NCBI RefSeq assembly: GCF_021028955.1
Contig: NZ_JAIWPE010000057.1
Span: 142,828-206,827 of the forward strand
DNA: 64,000 nt
From: Salipaludibacillus sp. CUR1
GTDB taxonomy: Bacteria > Bacillota > Bacilli > Bacillales > Salisediminibacteriaceae
Direction of reading: 5' to 3'
Made by a program: the position numbers and the translations under genes. The notes under the pieces are model-generated. The model was not told where the DNA came from. It did not search any database and worked only from the letters and a program-made list of their open reading frames with translations. Of this stretch, positions 9,266 to 17,736 are shown in pieces (position 1 is the stretch's first letter; every line of letters begins with the position of its first letter).

Positions 9266-9357
9266 AGAAAAAGGATTGTAGTAGAAAACCTCAGGTGTGA
9301 AGTCTATTCTTCACGCTGGTTTCACTGCATTCTTTTTCCCTCATGCCTTTTTTGTTT
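9258..9357 (+). terminator. Conditional terminator in the ptsG leader
   Basis: GGCATGAGAGAAAAAG pairs with CTTTTTCCCTCATGCC (9332-9347), followed by TTTTTTGTTT. The stem encloses a smaller hairpin (GTGTGAAG...CTTCACGC). It is opened by GlcT binding to the overlapping RAT. Confidence 0.85.
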
Positions 9358-9420
9358 GCCTGCGCATCGTTTTTCATTACAGAAATCATTTATTTTATAT
9401 TTTTTTAAGGAGATGGGATT

Positions 9421-11463
9421 ATGTTAAAAAATTCTTTTGGAACACTGCAAAAAGTCGGTCGTTCTCTTATGCTTCCTGTCGCACTGCTCCCGGCAGCCGG
9501 GATTCTTCTGGCTTTCGGTGACGCGATGCAAAACCCGGACATGATTGCCCGGTTTGGATTCCTTGAATCCGACATCATTGCCCTTATTGCTGAAATGATG
9601 CAGGAAGCCGGCGGAATTGTCTTTGCTAACTTAGCCTTGCTTTTTGCTGTCGGTGTGGCTATCGGCCTTGCTAAAGGTGACGGGGTCGCAGGTCTTGCCG
9701 CTATTATTGGTTATTTAATTATGAATGTGACGATGAGCGTTATCGGCGGAATAGATTCTGAGGCTGTAGCAGGCAGTCCGGATCTCGCCAATGTGCTTGG
9801 CATTCCAACCTTGCAAACCGGGGTGTTCGGCGGTATTATAGCCGGTCTGCTCGGGGCCTATATGTATAACCGGTTTTACAATATTGAATTACCTTCATAT
9901 CTCGGGTTCTTTGCAGGTAAGCGTTTCGTTCCAATCGTAACAGCTGCCTCAGCCATTATTCTCGGTGTAATTATGCATCTCGTTTGGCCATTTGCCCAGG
10001 ATGGCTTGAACACTCTTGCGTATTTCATGACAGAATCAAACCGAACAATTGCGACATTTATTTTTGGTGTTATTGAGCGTGCCCTGATTCCGTTCGGTCT
10101 TCACCATATTTTCTACTCGCCTTTCTGGTTTGAATTCGGAACTTATACTAATGCCGCCGGAGAAGTGATCCGCGGAGACCAGCAAATCTTCTTTAACCAG
10201 ATTCGTGACGGTGCCGAACTGACAGCGGGTGCCTTTATGACAGGTAAATTCCCGTTCATGATGTTTGGTCTTCCGGCTGCTGCGCTTGCGATCTATCACT
10301 GTGCACGCCCTGACCAGAAAAAAATTGTAGCTGGTATTATGGGGTCTGCAGCATTAACGTCTTTCTTAACTGGTATTACAGAACCAATCGAATTCAGTTT
10401 CTTATTCGTTGCACCACTACTGTTTGCTGTTCATACTATTTTTGCAGGATTATCGTTTATGACAATGCATTTGCTCGACGTCCAAATCGGGATGACATTC
10501 TCAGGCGGGGTCATTGACTTCTTCCTCTATGGAATCCTGCCAAACCGTACAGAGTGGTGGCTCGTCATTCCAGTCGGACTCGTTTTTGCAGTTATTTATT
10601 ACTTCGGGTTCCGATTTGCAATTACAAAGTTCAACCTTATGACGCCGGGCCGTGAAAAAGCGAATGGAAACGGCGGAGCTGGAGAATCCAAAGCTGCCGG
10701 CAACAACAATGAGCTTCCTTACGAAGTGCTTAAAGCTTTCGGCGGGAAAGAGAACCTTAACTACCTCGATGCGTGTATTACACGTCTAAGAATCAGTGTA
10801 GAAGACGTATCCAAAGTAGACAAAGACCGCCTGAAAGAACTAGGTGCTTCAGGGGTTATGCAAATAGACAAAAACATTCAGGCTATTTTCGGGCCTCGCT
10901 CCGAAACAATTAAAGGACAGATGGAAGATATTATTAACGGACAGGCACCGGAGCCTGAGAATGAAAGTGCTGCAGGCGTAGAACCTGCTGGTCCTGTAGA
11001 AAGCGATACAGCTGTAGCTATGCCGTTAAATGGCGACATTAAGCCTCTTTCTGAAGTACCGGACAAGATGTTTGCGGAAAAAATGATGGGCGACGGTTTT
11101 GCGATCGAGCCTTCTGAAGGGCGCGTTGTATCACCTGTTGACGGGAAAGTTGTCAACTTATTCACCACAAAACACGCCATCGGCCTTGAAGCAGAAGATG
11201 GAACAGAAATATTAATTCACGTGGGAATTGACACTGTAAACCTGAAAGGGGAAGGCTTCGAAGCCCATGTGGAACAAGGGGACAGCGTCTCTGTCGGCCA
11301 GGAGCTTCTCACCTTTGACCTTGAAGCAATCAGTAAAAAAGCCCCTTCTGTGATCACACCAGTCGTTTTCACAAACTTAAGCGACACTCAAAAAGTAGTT
11401 ATTGAAAAAGAAGGAGTAACAAAGACCGGTGAAACCGGCCGGGTAAGCATAGTTAAAAAATAA
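9421..11463 (+). CDS. ptsG: Glucose PTS permease EIICBA
   Basis: 680 aa, a full IIC-IIB-IIA fusion. The IIC channel (about 1-410, ten hydrophobic segments; TGITEPIEFSFLFVAP is the signature) takes up glucose. The IIB domain has phospho-Cys452 in LDACITRLR. The IIA domain (about 540-680) has phospho-His near residue 600 in ILIHVGIDTVNL. The start follows AAGGAGATGGG. Phosphate passes HPr to IIA to IIB to glucose. Expression is set by the RAT/terminator in the leader and probably by CcpA upstream of glcT. The stop codon lies at the edge of a palindromic repeat. Confidence 0.97.
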   Translation: MLKNSFGTLQKVGRSLMLPVALLPAAGILLAFGDAMQNPDMIARFGFLESDIIALIAEMMQEAGGIVFANLALLFAVGVAIGLAKGDGVAGLAAIIGYLIMNVTMSVIGGIDSEAVAGSPDLANVLGIPTLQTGVFGGIIAGLLGAYMYNRFYNIELPSYLGFFAGKRFVPIVTAASAIILGVIMHLVWPFAQDGLNTLAYFMTESNRTIATFIFGVIERALIPFGLHHIFYSPFWFEFGTYTNAAGEVIRGDQQIFFNQIRDGAELTAGAFMTGKFPFMMFGLPAAALAIYHCARPDQKKIVAGIMGSAALTSFLTGITEPIEFSFLFVAPLLFAVHTIFAGLSFMTMHLLDVQIGMTFSGGVIDFFLYGILPNRTEWWLVIPVGLVFAVIYYFGFRFAITKFNLMTPGREKANGNGGAGESKAAGNNNELPYEVLKAFGGKENLNYLDACITRLRISVEDVSKVDKDRLKELGASGVMQIDKNIQAIFGPRSETIKGQMEDIINGQAPEPENESAAGVEPAGPVESDTAVAMPLNGDIKPLSEVPDKMFAEKMMGDGFAIEPSEGRVVSPVDGKVVNLFTTKHAIGLEAEDGTEILIHVGIDTVNLKGEGFEAHVEQGDSVSVGQELLTFDLEAISKKAPSVITPVVFTNLSDTQKVVIEKEGVTKTGETGRVSIVKK

Positions 11464-11502
11464 TTGGAAACTGCTGGGGGGTCTGTCCCCCCAATTCCTT
11501 CC
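11462..11502. repeat. GC-rich palindromic repeat, copy d
   Basis: Starts in the ptsG stop codon. Core GGGGGG-TCTGT-CCCCCC (11476-11492), inverted relative to copies a-c, with flanks AATTGGAAACTGCTG and AATTCCTTCC. Confidence 0.85.
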
Positions 11503-11522
11503 AACTCCCGACACTCTAAAAA

Positions 11523-11553
11523 AACGCCGACCGGCATCCAGCCGGTCGGCGTT
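11523..11553. terminator. Bidirectional terminator between ptsG and hpf
   Basis: AACGCCGACCGGC-ATCCA-GCCGGTCGGCGTT, a 13-bp perfect stem with A-run before and T-rich tract after. It can serve both convergent genes. Confidence 0.9.
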
Positions 11554-11577
11554 AATTTTAATCACGTATATTCAGGT

Positions 11578-12132
11578 TTATTCCGGTTCGATCAAGCCGT
11601 AACGGCCGTCTTTACGTTTATAAACAACGTTCGTAAACCCGCTTACTGAGTTGGAGAATACGAAGAAATTGTGCCCTAGCATATCCATTTGCAGCACAGC
11701 TTCTTCAGCATCCATAGGCTTCAGGTCAAAACGCTTTGTACGGACAATATCGATATCGTCGTCTTCCGCAGGTATATCTTCTTCAGCCAGCGGCTCCAGC
11801 TCGTTTTTAAACATATACTTTAAGCTGTCATCTCCGCGGAATTTGCGGTTTACTTTTGTTTTGTGTTTTCTGATCTGACGCTCCAGCTTCTCGATCACAA
11901 GATCGATCGCTGCATACATGTCAGTATGTTTCTCTTCCGCCCGGAGCAGAAGTTTAGGCATCGGAATCGTAATTTCCACTTTTTGTTCATTGTTTAAAAT
12001 GCTCATTTTTACGTGTACATCGGAAGAAGGCGTCGTATCAAAGTATTTCTCAAGTTTGCCTACCTTCTTTTCAACATAGTCCTTTAATGATGGAGTAATT
12101 TCCAGGTTTTCGCCACGAATATTAAAATTCAT
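11578..12132 (-). CDS. hpf: Long-form ribosome hibernation promoting factor
   Basis: 184 aa. The start is ATG 12132 (MNFNIRGENLEITPSLKDYV), behind AAAGGAGGAG; a longer frame upstream (MKKITYITERRSLL) has no ribosome-binding site. Residues 1-~100 form the RaiA/HPF domain that sits at the ribosomal A/P sites. Residues ~125-184 form the C-terminal dimerisation domain that joins two 70S ribosomes into 100S. This matches B. subtilis YvyD/HPF, also next to secA. A good sigma-B promoter lies 41 nt upstream, in line with stress control of the B. subtilis gene. Confidence 0.95.
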   Translation of the reverse strand: MNFNIRGENLEITPSLKDYVEKKVGKLEKYFDTTPSSDVHVKMSILNNEQKVEITIPMPKLLLRAEEKHTDMYAAIDLVIEKLERQIRKHKTKVNRKFRGDDSLKYMFKNELEPLAEEDIPAEDDDIDIVRTKRFDLKPMDAEEAVLQMDMLGHNFFVFSNSVSGFTNVVYKRKDGRYGLIEPE

Positions 12133-12172
12133 TAGCAAACTCCTCCTTTCGGTTATGTATGTAATCTTCTTC

Positions 12173-12199
12173 ATACCCTGTTCATATTCCTTCTAAAAC
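12173..12199 (-). promoter_or_regulatory. Sigma-B promoter of hpf
   Basis: GTTTTA (12199-12194), 15-bp spacer, GGGTAT (12178-12173) on the minus strand. This fits the sigma-B consensus GTTTAA-N13/15-GGGTAT. Confidence 0.7.
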
Positions 12200-12360
12200 T
12201 TAAATAAACTTTACGTTTTTTATCAAAAAATGTCGTTTTTACTTTGTTCTGTCGAATGACAGTAAAACGTCACGTGGAAACAGAGCTTTACTCTTAGCTT
12301 TTGTAAAAAATCTCCATATAATACATCCTCTAAGCCAATACCTGCTCTAGTGAAGGAAAA

Positions 12361-12387
12361 ACCCGCTTTCCGGATGGAAAACGGGCT
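12361..12387 (-). terminator. Terminator of the first csp gene
   Basis: ACCCGCTTTCC-GGAT-GGAAAACGGGCT with an A-run on its left, which gives a T-run on the minus strand. It lies 110 bp after the csp stop. The surrounding gap 12200-12496 holds nothing else clear. Confidence 0.75.
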
Positions 12388-12496
12388 ATTGTTCGCTCTA
12401 AATTCCCTAAACCATATATTCAGCCCGTACTCAATGACCGGCTGCACCTTTCATTTTTGGGGCTTTATGAATAAATTAGTAACTCAGGGATGCGAA

Positions 12497-12694
12497 TTAA
12501 ACTTTTGTAACGTTAGCAGCTTGAGGGCCACGAGCTCCTTCAACAATTTCGAATTCTACATCCTGACCTTCATCAAGAGTTTTGAATCCTTCCTGATCGA
12601 TAGCAGAGTAATGTACAAATACATCGTCTCCGTCTTCTCGCTCAATAAATCCAAAACCTTTTTCTGCATTAAACCATTTTACTTTTCCTTGCAT
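12497..12694 (-). CDS. csp: Cold-shock protein (CspB/CspC type), copy 1
   Basis: 65 aa, a single cold-shock domain. RNP1 (KGFGFIE) and RNP2 (VFVHYSAI) nucleic-acid-binding motifs are present. It acts as an RNA chaperone. The copy at 61053 differs at several positions (here [19 protein letters not shown]). Its leader carries a GTGGG/CCCAC hairpin 31 nt before the start, as does the second csp gene. The Shine-Dalgarno is weak (AAGGGATTG at ~15 nt), which may leave room for temperature-dependent leader control. Confidence 0.95.
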   Translation of the reverse strand: MQGKVKWFNAEKGFGFIEREDGDDVFVHYSAIDQEGFKTLDEGQDVEFEIVEGARGPQAANVTKV

Positions 12695-12725
12695 TTTTTT
12701 AACACAATCCCTTCGTTAAAAAATC

Positions 12726-12741
12726 TGTGGGCATCCCCACA
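12726..12741 (-). promoter_or_regulatory. Leader hairpin of csp copy 1
   Basis: TGTGGG-CATC-CCCACA, a perfect 6-bp stem in the presumed 5' leader. The second csp gene has a comparable hairpin. Confidence 0.4.
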
Positions 12742-13579
12742 ACTTCAATATAACAATCGATTTCCAGTTCGTCAAACAGTTTTTGGCTGATTATTTTGAC
12801 AAATTTCGCAAACTATGGGCCACAAGCATGATAGCGCTTTATTAATTAATTTAATCCTATAAGAATGTTAATTATATCAAAAAACCATTTAAGGAAAAAT
12901 ATAGCTGTTTTTGTCACTTTTTAGGTATAATTACCTATTGTTCAGGATAACTTCCTCCAATAAAATACGACTTATAGCAACATAGTTTGCAATCACACGT
13001 AACTTTATACTTACTTTTCACAAGTTCTCGCCCCTGATTATTAGGCAGGTTGCCTTACATATTCTGAAATTGGCAGCTTACCTTAATAATATATTTAACC
13101 TCTTACCGGATCAGCCGGCTTCACTGTCTTGGCCCGGTGTTCAACATTCCTCCTCTCATCCAGGAGTAGATTTCTTCTTGTCGGCATATGATTCTTTTCC
13201 AACACCTATTTAGAAAGACAAGTCTGCAGTAATGTTGAACGTCACAATCAAAACAGAGAGAGCAATTATGGAATAGCGAGCCCGCTCTCCTCCCCCTTTT
13301 TTAATTTCCTGCTCCAAAGGAGGAATGCCTCTTCACCACATCAACTATGAACGTATGGCGTTTTTCACCCACTCATCAACTCAGTAATCCCTTGGTCGCT
13401 GCAGAGGCGGACAAAGGTCTTCAGTAATGCTCCCTGAACTTCCCCCCACTGATTCACTGCAGACCGGAATTCAGAATAATCCTCACCCTTTAACCCGTTC
13501 GTCATTTATCCGCGCAGCATATTTTCCACATCAGTTCATTTCTAACAAACCATTGTTTTTAAAAAGGAGAGACATACAC
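12742..13579. other. Long intergenic region between divergent csp and ssbB-like genes
   Basis: About 840 bp with no credible gene. It contains a Spo0A-box-like TTTGACAAA (12795-12803) and an AT-rich stretch (12840-12920). Inverted copies of GTTCAACATT lie at 13139-13148 and 13231-13240, enclosing a weaker CTTGTC/GACAAG pair. The only start codons are followed by very short frames. Confidence 0.5.
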
Positions 13580-14110
13580 ATGCTAAACCAGTTTACTCTT
13601 ATCGGCAGAGTGGCAAGAGATCCGCAGCTCCAAACAACCAGAGACGGTATCTCTTTTACGAGATTTACTTTGGCCGTCAGAAGATCCTTTAAAAATCAAC
13701 AAGGACAGTATGATACAGATTTTATTCAGCTCATTTCCTGGAATAAAATGGCCGAACGCGTTGCCGACTATTGTACAAAAGGCTCGTTAATATCTGTCAA
13801 CGGCAGGCTGCAAATGAGAACGGTGGAACACGAGCAGCAAAAGCGAATGACAATCCCTGATATCGTTGCCGAAAATGTGACGTTCCTTCAGATGAAGCGG
13901 GCTGACCAGCAGCACAGCGTAAACCAGGTTCATATCCCCCAAGCGCCCCAACAATCTTCACAAACAGCTGACAGGTCTTCAGAAAGCAATCACCCTGAGC
14001 AACAGCCCCCGGCCTCAGCTTCAGTCCTTCCTGACGGCGCACAGCCTGCCGATCCACAAGTTCATACGAACTTACATACAGCGGCAGCTGCCCAGACTTC
14101 TTCCACTTAA
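13580..14110 (+). CDS. ssbB: Single-stranded DNA-binding protein, SsbB-like
   Basis: 176 aa. The start is ATG 13580 behind AAAAAGGAGAGA; the frame is open upstream but has no other ribosome-binding site. Residues 1-~105 are an OB fold (MLNQFTLIGRVARDPQLQTT; FIQLISWNKMAERVADYCTKGS). The tail (~110-176) is Gln/Pro/Ser/Ala-rich and ends AAAAQTSST, without the acidic DDDIPF tip that housekeeping SSB uses to recruit partners. That suggests the second, competence-type SsbB rather than SsbA, although B. subtilis SsbB is shorter. It is followed by a small unknown gene. Confidence 0.85.
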   Translation: MLNQFTLIGRVARDPQLQTTRDGISFTRFTLAVRRSFKNQQGQYDTDFIQLISWNKMAERVADYCTKGSLISVNGRLQMRTVEHEQQKRMTIPDIVAENVTFLQMKRADQQHSVNQVHIPQAPQQSSQTADRSSESNHPEQQPPASASVLPDGAQPADPQVHTNLHTAAAAQTSST

Positions 14111-14143
14111 GAAGCTGCTAATATGTTAACAGGAGGACAGAGT

Positions 14144-14392
14144 ATGAAAGAAGAAGATTTATTAAAAGTCATTTTACACCGGCTCGCAAAAATCGAGGCG
14201 AAAATGGCTAAACAGGACGACCTGGATGAAATACACGAACAGCTTTTTGAGCAGGATGAACAAATAAGGCATATTAGCGATGGCCTGCAGGCACTGAAAG
14301 TTAATCTGGAGATCAGGCACATTGAAAATATGAATTCAGATGATGTTCTTCTCAGATCCATCCTTGACCGGCAGTCATTGCAGTATAAATAG
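14144..14392 (+). CDS. Small coiled-coil protein of unknown function
   Basis: 82 aa. The ATG at 14144 has AGGAGGACAGAGT just upstream; the frame opens earlier at 14123 but without a ribosome-binding site. The sequence is highly charged and helical (LLKVILHRLAKIEAKMAKQD), with heptad-like spacing over about residues 5-60 and no membrane segment. It lies 33 bp after the ssbB-like gene and before a terminator, so the two probably form one transcript. I do not recognise the family. Confidence 0.7.
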   Translation: MKEEDLLKVILHRLAKIEAKMAKQDDLDEIHEQLFEQDEQIRHISDGLQALKVNLEIRHIENMNSDDVLLRSILDRQSLQYK

Positions 14393-14468
14393 AAAAAATC
14401 GGAAATTAATTTTACCGCTTCCTTTTAAGTTTTAGTTCTGCCAGGATCACGACGAATCCGTCAAATAG

Positions 14469-14501
14469 AAAGGCTTCCGCCAAGTCCTGGCAGAAGCCTT
14501 T
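14469..14501 (+). terminator. Terminator after the ssbB-like transcript
   Basis: AAAGGCTTC / GAAGCCTTT with TTTT following. A second pair, TTCTGCCAGGA (14446-) and TCCTGGCAGAA, overlaps it and could form a larger alternative stem. Confidence 0.75.
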
Positions 14502-14630
14502 TAATATAAGTTTTAAAAAATTATCAAACCTTCACTAACAAAGGCGGCATAAAATGGCCGTCCCCTGTATTTTATATACTACTTTCGGTTGACCTGCAGC
14601 TTCCTCCACTTGGTATTCTTCACGATAAAT

Positions 14631-15590
14631 CTATTTTGTGGATTCTGACACAATGATAGTGACATCTCCGCTGATTTCATAACTGTCCACCGTAGAAGGA
14701 ATGATAAAGTGGTCTCCCTGCTTGACTAAATGCACGGCTTCTTCCGTCTGCACCTTCGCTGAGCCTTCAATGACGCTCACTAACTGGTAAGAAGAGTTTA
14801 GCCGTTTTAAAGTGTCTCCCTGCTTCTTCAGCGACCATTTATGCACAGTGAAATAATCTTCCTTTATCAGCCTTTCCACTTTCAGGCCGTCCTCTTCCCA
14901 GGAAGGCCGGTCAAGCGCCGGATCCTCGTGCGGTACCATTGAGCAGGCAATGGACTCTTCAATATGAAGCTCCCTGAGTTTTCCATCCTGCCCCGGGCGG
15001 TTATAGTCATAAAACCGGTACGTGATATCGGAACTTTGCTGGACTTCAAGAAGCAGAATACCTTTCCCTATGGCATGGACCGTTCCGCTCGGCACATACA
15101 CAAAATCTCCCTGCTGGACAGGGACCCGCCGGAAAAGTTCCTCCCATTTTTCCTCATCTACCATTTCTTTCAGTTCATCTCTCGACTCTGCATTATGCCC
15201 AACTACAAGTTCAGCACCCGGTTCGCTGTCCAGGATGTACCAGCATTCAGTTTTCCCGAACTCATAGCCTTCATGCTCTTTCGCGTACTTATCATCAGGA
15301 TGAACCTGAACAGACAAATCATCCTGGGCATCAATTATTTTGACGAGAAGCGGAAATTCCTCCCCCTCCTCTTCAGCAAAAAGCTCCCTGTTTTCTTCCC
15401 ATAACTGGCGCACGGTTTTTCCTTCAAACGGTCCGTTAACCACCTTATTCGTCCCGTTTACATGACCGGAAATGCCCCAGCATTCGCCTGTCTGATCACT
15501 TGGTATCGGATAGCCGAACAGCTCTTTCAGCTTCTTGCCTCCCCAGACTTTTTCCTTTAAAACAGGTTCCAGCAGCAGAATATCTTTCAT
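14631..15590 (-). CDS. manA: Mannose-6-phosphate isomerase, class I
   Basis: 319 aa, the usual length for the short Bacillus ManA/Pmi/YvyI group. It interconverts mannose-6-P and fructose-6-P. The zinc-site signature is clear: SVQVHPDDKYA (Gln, His), GKTECWYIL (Glu), and PSGTVHAIGKGILLLEVQQS (His plus the catalytic loop). The C-terminal part is a second cupin barrel. It is divergent from the neopullulanase gene. B. subtilis also has a ManA paralogue (YvyI) near the flagellar/hpf region, so the position is not surprising. Confidence 0.94.
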   Translation of the reverse strand: MKDILLLEPVLKEKVWGGKKLKELFGYPIPSDQTGECWGISGHVNGTNKVVNGPFEGKTVRQLWEENRELFAEEEGEEFPLLVKIIDAQDDLSVQVHPDDKYAKEHEGYEFGKTECWYILDSEPGAELVVGHNAESRDELKEMVDEEKWEELFRRVPVQQGDFVYVPSGTVHAIGKGILLLEVQQSSDITYRFYDYNRPGQDGKLRELHIEESIACSMVPHEDPALDRPSWEEDGLKVERLIKEDYFTVHKWSLKKQGDTLKRLNSSYQLVSVIEGSAKVQTEEAVHLVKQGDHFIIPSTVDSYEISGDVTIIVSESTK

Positions 15591-15620
15591 GAATATCTTC
15601 TCCTTTTTGTCACATCTTAA

Positions 15621-15650
15621 TTGGACACGCTTTCACGTGAATGCTATAAT
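15621..15650 (+). promoter_or_regulatory. Sigma-A promoter of the neopullulanase gene
   Basis: TTGGAC (15621-15626), 18-bp spacer, TATAAT (15645-15650). The leader to the start at 15827 is about 170 nt. Confidence 0.6.
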
Positions 15651-15682
15651 GTGCGTAAATATAAGTTCTTTTTTTATACACG

Positions 15683-15704
15683 TTAGCGCAAACGATTGCA
15701 CTAA
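15683..15704 (+). promoter_or_regulatory. LacI/CcpA-family operator
   Basis: TTAGCGCAAACGATTGCAC followed by TAA. The core GCAAACGATTGC is a near-perfect LacI-family palindrome with a central CG. It lies ~30 nt after the predicted start of transcription, where a bound repressor would block elongation. It could be read by CcpA or by a maltose-type regulator. Confidence 0.6.
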
Positions 15705-15826
15705 ATTTTTCCCCATAACAATCAACGTGTTATGCCATTCATTCTATCGATGTTTGAAACGAGTTTCAAATGGTAATTATGTCACAAACACATCAACCGG
15801 GACCTGCTCCCTTAAGGAGGAAAATT

Positions 15827-17599
15827 ATGTTACTAGAAGCCATTTACCACCAGCCAAAATCACAATATGCCTATGCCTATGATGAAGAAACACTGCATAT
15901 CCGCGTGCGTACGAAACGGAACGATATGGACCGCGTCTCAGTCGTTTGGGGCGACAAATATGACTTTGTCCCTGACAAAATTACAACGACAGAGATGGAA
16001 GTGTTCGCAAAGGACAGCCTGTTTGATTACTACCAGGTCGCTATTAAGCCTCCGTTCCGGCGCTTTGCTTACGCGTTTAAATTTGAAAAAGGCGACCGCA
16101 CGGTGTTCTGGAATGAAGTCGGTTTTACGGAAGACAGCCTCAGTTCATCCGGCGTTGGGATGCTATGGTCCCCGTCCGGGATGTTTGAGTTTCCGTTTTT
16201 AAATGCAATCGATGTGCACACCCCTCCTGAGTGGGTTAAGAACGCTGTTTTTTATCAGATTTTCCCTGAACGGTTTGCAAACGGAGACCCTTCGCTAAAC
16301 CCGGAAAATACACAAGCCTGGACACACGAGTCGGTGCCTACCCGTGATAATTTCTTTGGGGGCGACCTCCAGGGCGTCATCGATAACCTTGATTATCTGC
16401 AGGAACTCGGTATTACGTGCATTTACTTTACACCGTTTTTCGAAGCCTTTTCCAACCATAAATATGACACGATCGACTACTTGAAGGTTGATCCGCAGTT
16501 CGGCGACAATAAGACAGCGAAAAAGTTAGTCGATGAAGCCCACAAAAAAGGAATCCGTGTGATGCTTGATGCCGTGTTTAACCATTCAGGGTATTACTTC
16601 CCGCCGTTCCAGGACGTGTTAATAAACGGAGAGAAGTCCCGCTTTAAAGACTGGTTCCATATTAAAGAGTTTCCTGTTTCAACCGACCCGCTTAATTACG
16701 ACACCTTTGGTTTTGTGCCTGAAATGCCTAAGCTGAATACGGAGAACCGGGAAGTGAGAGCTTACTTATTAAAGGTGGCGCGCTACTGGGTCGAAGAAAT
16801 CGGGGTCGACGGCTGGCGCCTTGATGTTGCGAACGAAGTTGACCATCGTTTCTGGCGCGACTTCCGTGACACAGTGAAAGCCGCAAACCCGGACGCGTAC
16901 ATTCTCGGTGAAATCTGGCACAACTCGATGGCCTGGCTTCAGGGCGATCAGTTCGATGCGGTCATGAACTATCCGGTTACAAACAGTATTCTCGACTTTT
17001 TTGTAAAAGACGAGATTGATGCTGAATCGTTTATGGGGCGTCTGGATGCTATGCAAATCGCTTATCCGAAACAAGCGAACGAAGTGGCGTTTAATCTGCT
17101 GGATTCGCATGATACACCAAGGCTTCTCCATATCGCTGAAGGCAATAAAGACCGTATGAAACTCGCTGCCCTTTTCCAGCTCACATACATGGGCGCCCCG
17201 TGTATTTATTATGGAGACGAAATCGGCATGACCGGCGGCGGAGACCCTGGCTGCAGAAAGCCGATGATCTGGGAAGAAGAATACCAGGACCGCCAGCTGT
17301 TTGAGTTTTATAAAAATATCATTCAGCTGCGTAAAGACCACCCTGCCTTGAAAGACGGCACATTTAAATTTTTATCCGCTGAAAAAGATAATAAATACAT
17401 TGCCTTTGAACGTACTGACGAAAACGACCGGTTCATCATTGTGATGAACAGCGGTGACACGAAACAGAAGGTCGAAATCAGCGACATGGAACCGGGCAAG
17501 TTCCGCAACCTTTACGGCACCGGCTCCTATGAAGTTGAAAACCGTGTTCTAAGCCTTGAACTTGAGCCGTTAAGTGCCGCAGTTCTGAAAGAAAAATAA
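15827..17599 (+). CDS. Neopullulanase / cyclomaltodextrinase / maltogenic amylase (GH13_20)
   Basis: 590 aa, the usual size. The start is ATG 15827 behind TTAAGGAGGAAAATT; an in-frame ATG at 15770 lacks a ribosome-binding site. Residues 1-~120 form the N-terminal CBM34 domain used for dimerisation. The GH13 barrel follows with nucleophile Asp333 (GWRLDVANEVD), acid/base Glu362 (ILGEIWH) and Asp429 (LLDSHDTPR), then a C-terminal beta domain. No signal peptide is seen, so it acts in the cytoplasm on imported cyclodextrins, maltodextrins or pullulan fragments. The LacI-type operator upstream fits control by sugar supply. Confidence 0.92.
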   Translation: MLLEAIYHQPKSQYAYAYDEETLHIRVRTKRNDMDRVSVVWGDKYDFVPDKITTTEMEVFAKDSLFDYYQVAIKPPFRRFAYAFKFEKGDRTVFWNEVGFTEDSLSSSGVGMLWSPSGMFEFPFLNAIDVHTPPEWVKNAVFYQIFPERFANGDPSLNPENTQAWTHESVPTRDNFFGGDLQGVIDNLDYLQELGITCIYFTPFFEAFSNHKYDTIDYLKVDPQFGDNKTAKKLVDEAHKKGIRVMLDAVFNHSGYYFPPFQDVLINGEKSRFKDWFHIKEFPVSTDPLNYDTFGFVPEMPKLNTENREVRAYLLKVARYWVEEIGVDGWRLDVANEVDHRFWRDFRDTVKAANPDAYILGEIWHNSMAWLQGDQFDAVMNYPVTNSILDFFVKDEIDAESFMGRLDAMQIAYPKQANEVAFNLLDSHDTPRLLHIAEGNKDRMKLAALFQLTYMGAPCIYYGDEIGMTGGGDPGCRKPMIWEEEYQDRQLFEFYKNIIQLRKDHPALKDGTFKFLSAEKDNKYIAFERTDENDRFIIVMNSGDTKQKVEISDMEPGKFRNLYGTGSYEVENRVLSLELEPLSAAVLKEK

Positions 17600-17678
17600 G
17601 TTTCTGACGTATAAAAAACTGCGTGACGGCCATACTGAAGCTATACACAAGCTAACCAGTTAAATTCGATATAAAAAG

Positions 17679-17717
17679 CCCCCCGCCTGTCTTTACCCCT
17701 TTGTACAGGCGGGGGGG
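17679..17717. terminator. Bidirectional terminator between GH13 and esterase genes
   Basis: GCCCCCCGCCTGT paired with ACAGGCGGGGGGG across a loop of about 14 nt; A-run before and TTTTATTTTTT after. It serves the convergent genes on both sides. Confidence 0.9.
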
Positions 17718-17736
17718 TTTTATTTTTTCCCGGCAA

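Noticed and set aside
12350..12790. 146-codon plus-strand frame over csp copy 1
   Set aside because: Antisense to the cold-shock gene and its terminator; Phe/Ser-rich shadow.
12870..12920. Possible ComK boxes (AAAA-N5-TTTT) before the ssbB-like gene
   Set aside because: Only degenerate matches with wrong spacing, about 700 bp from the gene.
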